11,488 bases of DNA from contig OMSY01000158.1 in assembly GCA_900313875.1 (NCBI GenBank), positions 1 to 11,488 of the forward strand, written 5' to 3'. Source of the stretch: an uncultured Actinomycetes bacterium. GTDB taxonomy: Bacteria; Actinomycetota; Coriobacteriia; Coriobacteriales; RUG844. Of the stretch, positions 7,464 to 11,488 are shown one piece after another; the stretch's first letter is position 1; every line of letters starts with the position of its first letter. A program made the position numbers and the translations under genes. Under the pieces are notes generated by a model. It was not told the DNA's origin. It saw only the letters and a program-made list of their open reading frames with translations, and searched no databases.

Positions 7464-7469
7464 TATACT
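7464..7469 (+). promoter_or_regulatory. Possible -10 element of copA
   Basis: TATACT (5 of 6) lies 56 bases upstream of the ATG at 7526. No convincing -35 is found at 16-18 bp, which would suit a promoter that needs an activator; the palindrome at 7411-7423 would be centred near -59. Confidence 0.35.
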
Positions 7470-7525
7470 CTCCGATGAAAGGTATCCCCCGAATGGTTTG
7501 AAGGGAGCGGGCTTCAGGAGCGCGG

Positions 7526-9853
7526 ATGCGGTGCCTGTGCGCTTGCGAAGCCCAACAAGGCATGAAGCGGACGTTCGATGTGACGGGTATGACCTGTGCT
7601 GCCTGCTCGGCCCGTGTCCAGAAGGCGACCTCCGGTGTCGCGGGCGTCCAGGAGGCCAACGTCAATCTCCTCAAGAACAGCATGGATGTGGTGTTCGATG
7701 GCTCGGACGAGACCATCGCCGCGATCTGCGATGCCGTATCCAAGGCCGGTTACGGCGCTGTCGTGCGGGGTGCTGACGGCGCTTCTGCGCCGGTGGCCAA
7801 GGAGGGCCTTGCAGACCAGCGCGAGGCCGAGGCGGACAAGGTGCGCCGGAGGCTCATCTCATCCCTCATCCTCTGTGTTCCGCTGTTCTACCTCGCCATG
7901 GGCCATATGTTCCACTGGCCCCTGCCGCTCGACCCCATGGTGCCGACCCAGACGATGGCCTATGCGCTTGCGCAGTTCCTGCTCGTGGTGCCCATCGTCT
8001 TCATCAACTCCGTCTTCTACACGCGCGGTTTCAAGTCGCTCGTCAACCGGGCACCCAACATGGACTCCCTCATCGCACTGGGCTCTGCCGCCTCGCTCGT
8101 CTACGGCATCTACGGGCTCTTCTCCATAGGCGTCTCGCTCGGTGCGGGCGACCCGGCAGCGGCGAGTTCCGCTGCGACCAGCCTGTACTTCGATTCTGCG
8201 GGGATGATCCTCACGCTCATCACGCTCGGCAAGTATTTCGAGGCTCGTGCCAAGGGCAAGACGACCGGCGCCATCGAGGCGTTGATGGACCTCGCACCCA
8301 AGACCGCGATCGCGCTGCGTGATGGCGAGGAGGTCGAGGTGGCTGTCGCGGATGTGCGGGTGGGCGACCGTCTCGTCGTGAAGGCTGGTGCAAGCATCCC
8401 GGTGGATGGCACGGTGGTCGAGGGCGTGGGCACGGTCGATGAATCCGCGCTCACGGGGGAGAGCATCCCCGTGGAGAAGCAGGTGGGCAGTCCTGTCACG
8501 GGCGCCACCATCAACCGCAGCGGCTGGTTCGTCATGGAGGCCACGCGGGTGGGGGATGAGACCGCTCTTGCGCAGATCATCCACCTTGTGGATGATGCCA
8601 CCAGCAGCAAGGCACCCATCGAGCGCATGGCCGACAAGGTGGCCGGGGTGTTCGTCCCGGTCGTCATCGGCATCGCGGTCGTCACGCTTGCCGTCTGGCT
8701 GCTTGTCGGTGGTGGGTTCGAGAACGCGCTCAAGCATGCCATCACCGTGCTTGTCATCAGCTGCCCCTGTGCACTCGGACTCGCCACCCCCACGGCGGTC
8801 ATGGTGGGCACCGGTCGTGGTGCGAGCCATGGGATCCTCATCAAGTCGGCGGAGACGCTCGAGACCGCGCATGCGGTGCAGACCGTCGTCTTCGACAAGA
8901 CCGGGACCATCACCACGGGGGAGCCGGTCGTGACGGATGTCGTCCCCGCGAACGGGCTCGAGGCGGACCAGCTGCTCGAGCTGGCGGTCACCATAGAGCA
9001 GCGAAGCGAACATCCGCTTGCACGTGCCATCTGCGCCCATGTCCCCGATGCCGATGCGCTCGCGGCAGAGCACGATCTCTTCGAGTTCAAGCAGGTGCCC
9101 GGTGAGGGGGTTCTTTGCGATATCGATGGTGACGAGTGCCTTGCGGGCAACGAGCGCATGATGCACAACCATGGGATCGAGCTCGGGGATGCCGCAGAGC
9201 AGGCTGCAAGGCTTGCCGAGAAGGGTGCCACGCCGCTCTTCTTCGCAGCCGGGGGGATGTTTGCCGGCATCATCGCGCTGTCGGACGTTCCCAAGCCGAG
9301 CAGTGCCCGCGCCTTGGCCGAGCTCAAGGCCATGGGCATCTCCACCGTCATGCTCACGGGTGACAACCGCCGTACCGCCGAGGCGGTCAGGGACCAGGTC
9401 GGCGCCGATGACGTCATCGCAGATGTCCTGCCTGCCGACAAGGAACAGAAGGTCAGGGAGCTGAGCGAGCATGGCACGGTCGCCATGGTGGGTGATGGCA
9501 TCAACGATGCGCCGGCACTCGCCCGTGCGGATGTCGGCATCGCGGTCGGTGCCGGGACGGACGTGGCCATAGAGTCAGCCGATGCGGTCCTCATCCGAAA
9601 CGACCTCGAGGACGTGCCCGCCATGATCCAGCTCTCACGTGCGACGATGCGCAACATCAAGCAGAACCTCTTCTGGGCCCTGTTCTACAATGCGGTCTGC
9701 ATCCCGGTCGCCGCAGGGGTCTTCTCGCATCTCGGTGTCAACCTCAACCCGATGATCGCTGCAGCGGCAATGAGCTGTTCGAGCGTGTTCGTCGTGAGCA
9801 ACGCTCTCCGCTTGCGCTCGTGGAAGCCCGACTTCGTGACACGCAGGGGATGA
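7526..9853 (+). CDS. copA: Cu(I)-exporting P1B-1 ATPase
   Basis: It pumps Cu(I) out of the cytosol using ATP. Numbering is from ATG 7526 (775 residues). One N-terminal HMA domain has GMTCAAC (21-27). Eight membrane helices carry the metal site: CPC (413-415) in helix 6, YN (721-722) in helix 7 and MSCSS (749-753) in helix 8, the combination that defines copper-type P1B-1 pumps. Cytosolic motifs are TGES (310-313, actuator), DKTGT with phosphorylated D457, SEHPL (494-498) and GDGINDAP (656-663). Nothing is missing. Start: ATG 7526 has AGGAG 5 bases upstream; in-frame ATG 7562, where family members usually begin (MKRTFDVTGMTC), has only AAGG one base away. The longer form adds MRCLCACEAQQG with three cysteines. 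The HMA chaperone at 4935 is the likely copper donor. A strong hairpin terminator follows. Confidence 0.96.
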   Translation: MRCLCACEAQQGMKRTFDVTGMTCAACSARVQKATSGVAGVQEANVNLLKNSMDVVFDGSDETIAAICDAVSKAGYGAVVRGADGASAPVAKEGLADQREAEADKVRRRLISSLILCVPLFYLAMGHMFHWPLPLDPMVPTQTMAYALAQFLLVVPIVFINSVFYTRGFKSLVNRAPNMDSLIALGSAASLVYGIYGLFSIGVSLGAGDPAAASSAATSLYFDSAGMILTLITLGKYFEARAKGKTTGAIEALMDLAPKTAIALRDGEEVEVAVADVRVGDRLVVKAGASIPVDGTVVEGVGTVDESALTGESIPVEKQVGSPVTGATINRSGWFVMEATRVGDETALAQIIHLVDDATSSKAPIERMADKVAGVFVPVVIGIAVVTLAVWLLVGGGFENALKHAITVLVISCPCALGLATPTAVMVGTGRGASHGILIKSAETLETAHAVQTVVFDKTGTITTGEPVVTDVVPANGLEADQLLELAVTIEQRSEHPLARAICAHVPDADALAAEHDLFEFKQVPGEGVLCDIDGDECLAGNERMMHNHGIELGDAAEQAARLAEKGATPLFFAAGGMFAGIIALSDVPKPSSARALAELKAMGISTVMLTGDNRRTAEAVRDQVGADDVIADVLPADKEQKVRELSEHGTVAMVGDGINDAPALARADVGIAVGAGTDVAIESADAVLIRNDLEDVPAMIQLSRATMRNIKQNLFWALFYNAVCIPVAAGVFSHLGVNLNPMIAAAAMSCSSVFVVSNALRLRSWKPDFVTRRG

Positions 9854-9864
9854 GCGTGTAAAAT
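9836..9864 (+). promoter_or_regulatory. Promoter-like pair over the copA stop codon
   Basis: GTGACA (9836-9841, 5 of 6) and TAAAAT (9859-9864, 5 of 6) are exactly 17 bp apart. The -35 lies inside the last codons of copA and the stop TGA (9851-9853) lies in the spacer. Transcription would start near 9871 and meet the terminator at 9935-9964 after about 100 bases, with no protein gene in between. Confidence 0.45.
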
Positions 9865-9870
9865 CAGCGG

Positions 9871-9968
9871 TCACGCCTGACAGATGCGTCGGCATCCATC
9901 CGCTTGCCCGCATCATGGCTGTCAGGGCATGGGAAAGCCCGCGGCACAGGGGTGCCGCGGGCTTGTTT
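9871..9968 (+). ncRNA. Candidate small RNA of about 100 nt downstream of copA
   Basis: Bounded by the promoter-like pair at 9836-9864 and by the strong hairpin at 9935-9964 with its following GTTT. The 5' part folds: CCTGACAG (9876-9883) pairs with CTGTCAGG (9919-9926). Inside, GATGC (9883-9887) can pair either with GCATC 9892-9896 (tetraloop GTCG) or with GCATC 9910-9914, giving two exclusive conformations. It does not match signal recognition particle RNA, tmRNA or a riboswitch that I can recognise. It may be a copA 3'-end-derived RNA or simply its 3' untranslated region. Confidence 0.35.
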
Positions 9969-9971
9969 CCC
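9931..9971. terminator. Strong intrinsic terminator, usable from both strands
   Basis: AAGCCCGCGGCAC (9935-9947) and GTGCCGCGGGCTT (9952-9964) form a perfect 13-bp, GC-rich stem with loop AGGG. Flanking GGGAA and TTTCCC can extend it past a small bulge. On + it is followed by GTTTCCC; on the minus strand by TTCCC after the CTT of the stem. It should end copA transcripts and any minus-strand RNA coming from 10041. Confidence 0.85.
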
Positions 9972-10046
9972 AGGGGACCGAAGCAGGGGATGGCGCGCAC
10001 GACCAAGGGATGGTCTATGGGGTGCGCGTGCTCCGGTCCAGTCCCC
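9931..10046 (-). ncRNA. Candidate structured small RNA with C-rich loops, strand uncertain
   Basis: Read on the minus strand, a start near 10041-10046 leads into one long bulged hairpin. GGACCG (10039-10034) pairs with CGGTCC (9980-9975), AGCA (10032-10029) with TGCT (9985-9982), and CGCGCAC (10028-10022) with GTGCGCG (10000-9994). The tip is GACCA-TCCCT-TGGTC (10015-10001). This gives 22 base pairs with only an opposed A/C and two one-sided bulges. Unpaired parts are C-rich (CCATCCCC, CCCATA, TCCCT), as in regulatory RNAs that cover G-rich ribosome binding sites. The hairpin at 9935-9964 would terminate it. I recognise no known family. On the + strand the same fold exists with G-rich loops but without a promoter of its own. 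Confidence 0.4.
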
Positions 10047-10074
10047 ATACTATCTTCATATCCGCAGAGTGCAA
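10047..10074 (-). promoter_or_regulatory. Possible promoter of the minus-strand structured RNA
   Basis: On the minus strand TTGCAC (10074-10069, 4 of 6) and TAGTAT (10052-10047, 4 of 6) are 16 bp apart. The start would fall at the GGGGACT preceding the long hairpin. The small palindrome at 10068-10079 overlaps the -35. Confidence 0.3.
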
Positions 10075-10079
10075 GCACT
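10068..10079. repeat. Palindrome AGTGC-AA-GCACT
   Basis: A 5-bp perfect inverted repeat with a 2-base centre, the first of three short palindromes in a lower-GC stretch (about 10045-10190). Position over the candidate -35 of the minus-strand RNA suggests an operator, but no regulator can be named. Confidence 0.4.
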
Positions 10080-10091
10080 TTTTGGCAACAG

Positions 10092-10109
10092 TTTCACCAT
10101 TTGGTGAAA
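10092..10109. repeat. Palindrome TTTCACCA-TT-TGGTGAAA
   Basis: An 8-bp perfect inverted repeat with a 2-base centre, followed on + by an A-run (10107-10112). As the run is of A rather than T on + and the T-run precedes the hairpin on the minus strand, it does not look like a terminator. A regulator binding site is more likely. Confidence 0.5.
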
Positions 10110-10166
10110 AAACCGCGAAAAGGCGACCGCTTGACAGCGTTTTAGCCCGTTTACCAGCACAAATGA

Positions 10167-10187
10167 GGAAATTGCGATTGCAATTCC
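10167..10187. repeat. Palindrome AATTGC-GATT-GCAATT
   Basis: A 6-bp perfect inverted repeat (10170-10185), extended to GGAA/TTCC if one A bulges. It is the third palindrome in the lower-GC stretch. TTGACA at 10131-10136 lies between it and the second palindrome, but without a usable -10. Confidence 0.4.
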
Positions 10188-10232
10188 TGACAGGGCCCGT
10201 TCGCTGATCCGGCTTCGACCCTGGTTTCCGCT

Positions 10233-10242
10233 GGGGGGGGGG
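10233..10242 (+). repeat. G10 homopolymer tract
   Basis: Ten consecutive G in the noncoding gap, about 230 bp upstream of the SixA-CHAD gene. Such tracts change length by slippage and are also error-prone in sequencing. It lies in no credible reading frame, so any effect would be on promoter geometry or RNA. Confidence 0.8.
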
Positions 10243-10277
10243 TAGCTCGATTGACGTGTTTCCATCAGGGGTCCGAC

Positions 10278-10337
10278 GGGACTCCACCATGCCATGCGGC
10301 TGCGCTCCGCATCCTCGGGGATCCATGGTGGCAGCCC
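10278..10337. repeat. Nested inverted repeats able to form a branched structure
   Basis: The outer stem CCACCATG (10284-10291) with CATGGTGG (10324-10331) is continued by GGG (10278-10280) with CCC (10335-10337) across a 3-by-3 internal loop. Inside are hairpin ATGCGG-CTGCGCT-CCGCAT (10294-10312) and a possible small hairpin ATCC-TCGG-GGAT (10311-10322), which share two bases. The result is a three-way-junction-like fold of 60 bases. No T-run follows, so it is not an intrinsic terminator. It could be a structured RNA or a small dispersed repeat element. Confidence 0.4.
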
Positions 10338-10409
10338 CTTCCCGCCCGGCTCTCCATCGCGACCATGGCAAAACGCTTGGGTACGAATCGCGACGCATCA
10401 TCGTGCAAT

Positions 10410-10418
10410 TGATATCAT
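10410..10418 (+). promoter_or_regulatory. Extended -10 promoter of the SixA-CHAD gene
   Basis: TGATATCAT contains the extended -10 TGn followed by TATCAT (5 of 6). The -35 region is poor (GCGACG at 17 bp), which an extended -10 can tolerate. Transcription would start near 10425, 45 bases before the ATG. The leader contains the small hairpin GCCCG-CTGGAT-CGGGC (10428-10443) followed by the ribosome binding site GGGAGGT (10457-10463). Confidence 0.5.
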
Positions 10419-10469
10419 AGGGGCATCGCCCGCTGGATCGGGCATGGCCATGGTTTGGGAGGTAGGTCG

Positions 10470-11488
10470 ATGACAAGGTTGCTGGTGCTTGTGCGGCACG
10501 GGAAGGCAGAGGGCCGGGCGCCCGGTGTCGAGGACAGCGTACGCGAGCTCACCGAGGCTGGATGGCGCGCTCTCCGCGCCTCTCTCGACCGCTCGCTCTC
10601 CCTGCTCGACGCCTACGACGAGCTGTCGATCTGGAGCAGCCCGGCAGTGCGTGCGCTGCAGACCGCCCAGGTGGTCGCGATGAAGGTGGGATGCGACACC
10701 ATCTACAAACGCGCCTCCCTCTATGGCGATGACATCAACCTGTTCCTCGGGGAGTTCTGCCAGGCGACGGGCAACATCATCGCGGTGGGGCACAATCCCT
10801 TCATGGAACGGCTCTTCGCCGTGCTTGCGGGGACGGAGCAGCATCTGGGCAAGGGCGCTGTCGCGGCGTTCTCCTTCGAAGAGGATGGAAACGGTGAACC
10901 CGTCGACCCCAAGCTCATCTGGTTCGCACAGGCTCCGCAGACATCGCGGTGGGGCACGCTCGTCAAGCTGGAGCAGGGGATGGCGGAGTCCGCGCGGAAG
11001 GTTTCCTCCTCCATGTGGAGCCTGCTCGACAACCCCGAGGACCCGGAGACCCTCCATGCATTCCGGGTCTCTCTCCGCACCACCCGTTCACTGCTCTCCT
11101 TCATCCAGCCCTACCTCAAGCGCAAGCAGCAGCGTCGTGTCGCGCGGGACCTGAGACGGCTCCAGGCGCGGACATCGCGCCTGCGCGAGCTCGACATCCT
11201 CGCCGGGACCCTCGAAGCGGCTTCGTATGATCAGGTGGGCGGGAGCGAGCTCCTCGCGCTCTGCCTCTCGGAGCGCGACGAGGAGCGTGCGCAGCTTCTC
11301 GATGACCTGCAGCAGCTTCCGATGCAGCGTGATTTCCACAAGACGATCCGCAGTCTCAACGCGCTCGAATGGCGTGGTTCCGTGCGGGCGCAGGGGCTTG
11401 ACAGCGAGGTGCTGCGGCGGAGGTTCGAGCTCTTGCGGGCTGATTACACCGCGCGTCTCGCCCATCTCGACCTCGGTGACGTCGAGGA
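10470..11488 (+). CDS. SixA-type histidine phosphatase fused to a CHAD domain, 5' part
   Basis: The reading frame is open from ATG 10470 to the right edge (339 codons seen), so the C-terminus is missing. Residues 1-150 are a histidine-phosphatase-superfamily domain of the SixA branch: VRHGKAE (catalytic R9, H10), SSPAVRALQTA (R61) and VGHNPFME (H108). SixA removes phosphate from phosphohistidine in E. coli; the substrate here is unknown. From about 190 a CHAD domain begins: DPETLHAFRVSLRTTRSLL (H196, R199, R203, R206), then a very basic helix LKRKQQRRVARDLRRLQ and the RLRELDIL block. CHAD domains are helical bundles rich in His, Arg and Lys that bind polyphosphate. The fusion suggests a phosphatase placed on or controlled by polyphosphate. 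Start: ATG 10470 has GGGAGGT 6 bases upstream and gives the expected N-terminus MTRLLVLVRHG. It appears to have its own promoter. Confidence 0.92.
   Translation, partial: MTRLLVLVRHGKAEGRAPGVEDSVRELTEAGWRALRASLDRSLSLLDAYDELSIWSSPAVRALQTAQVVAMKVGCDTIYKRASLYGDDINLFLGEFCQATGNIIAVGHNPFMERLFAVLAGTEQHLGKGAVAAFSFEEDGNGEPVDPKLIWFAQAPQTSRWGTLVKLEQGMAESARKVSSSMWSLLDNPEDPETLHAFRVSLRTTRSLLSFIQPYLKRKQQRRVARDLRRLQARTSRLRELDILAGTLEAASYDQVGGSELLALCLSERDEERAQLLDDLQQLPMQRDFHKTIRSLNALEWRGSVRAQGLDSEVLRRRFELLRADYTARLAHLDLGDVE

Larger units (their letters stand above)
9854..10469. other. 616-bp region without a credible protein gene
   Basis: No reading frame here has a recognisable product, a family motif and a ribosome binding site together. 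Its contents are the copA terminator, two candidate small RNAs, the lower-GC stretch with three palindromes, the G10 tract, the nested inverted repeat and the SixA-CHAD promoter, each listed separately. It is by far the longest noncoding stretch of the window. Confidence 0.7.

Noticed and set aside
7438..7500. CsoR or CopY operator at copA
   Set aside because: TACANNTGTA is absent, and the GGTATCCCCC stretch has no inverted partner at suitable spacing.
7859..9660. Long minus-strand open frames (over 500 codons) opposite copA
   Set aside because: They mirror copA codons, show no family motif and lack ribosome binding sites. The copA frame carries every P1B-1 motif.
10001..10015. CsrA-type binding loop (AGGGA in a hairpin) on the + strand
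   Set aside because: CsrA is not expected in this kind of organism and one hairpin alone is a weak signal.
9871..10046. Signal recognition particle RNA, tmRNA, T-box or fluoride riboswitch
   Set aside because: The conserved CAGG...GGAAG...AGCAG block of SRP RNA, the T-box AGGGTGGNACCGCG sequence and the fluoride riboswitch core are all absent, despite a short GGGGATGG resemblance.
10131..10136. Perfect -35 TTGACA as a promoter
   Set aside because: No -10-like sequence lies 15-19 bp downstream and no gene or structured RNA follows directly.
10015..10476. Minus-strand open frame across the gap before SixA-CHAD
   Set aside because: It crosses three palindromes, the G10 tract and the nested repeat, has no recognisable protein and no ribosome binding site.
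9982..10985. AGCAGGGGATGGCG occurs both in the structured RNA region (9982-9995) and inside the SixA-CHAD gene (10972-10985), as if the minus-strand RNA could pair with that mRNA
   Set aside because: A 14-base match somewhere in 11.5 kb is expected by chance about once in a few windows, and the target is deep in the coding region.
1..11488. CRISPR array, tRNA, insertion sequence or attachment site
   Set aside because: No regularly spaced repeats, no cloverleaf with a T-arm, no transposase and no terminal repeats were seen on either strand.

Overview
The window is high-GC, densely coding bacterial DNA. The prs-pth pair, the long fused ABC ATPase/FtsX-type permease, a cytosolic M13 peptidase, the copper genes and a SixA-CHAD protein all fit an actinobacterium. 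I lean towards the Coriobacteriia (Olsenella/Collinsella-like). This is an inference from gene content and composition, since there is no rRNA or other marker to settle it.

Layout, left to right: (1) the 3' part of prs (PRPP synthetase) runs on into pth (peptidyl-tRNA hydrolase), both on +. (2) A 1117-residue ABC ATPase-permease lies on the minus strand, convergent with pth. It has a very large extracellular domain that carries an internal repeat and a Met/Gln-rich stretch. (3) A small HMA metallochaperone (CopZ type) on +, divergent from the ABC gene, has a good promoter, a dyad over its start point and an excellent ribosome binding site. (4) A bidirectional terminator separates it from a minus-strand M13 metallopeptidase (PepO type). 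(5) Divergent from that, on +, is a Cu(I)-exporting P1B-1 ATPase (copA). (6) A 616-bp gap without a credible protein gene follows. It holds the copA terminator, one or two candidate structured small RNAs, an island of lower GC with three short palindromes, a G10 tract and a nested inverted repeat that could fold as a branched RNA. (7) A SixA-type histidine phosphatase fused to a CHAD domain runs off the right edge.

How it fits together: the HMA chaperone would collect cytosolic Cu(I) and CopA would pump it out. They are separate transcription units split by the peptidase gene, but each has upstream a copy of a related partial dyad of the form TTAGGYTYGCCWWAYYA, resembling DtxR/IdeR-family boxes. 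One regulator may therefore serve both. The ABC gene faces the chaperone, but nothing ties it firmly to copper. The most interesting unexplained region is 9836-10340. There, a 17-bp-spaced promoter over the copA stop codon, a long bulged hairpin with C-rich loops on the minus strand, and a terminator that works in both directions suggest undescribed small RNAs.
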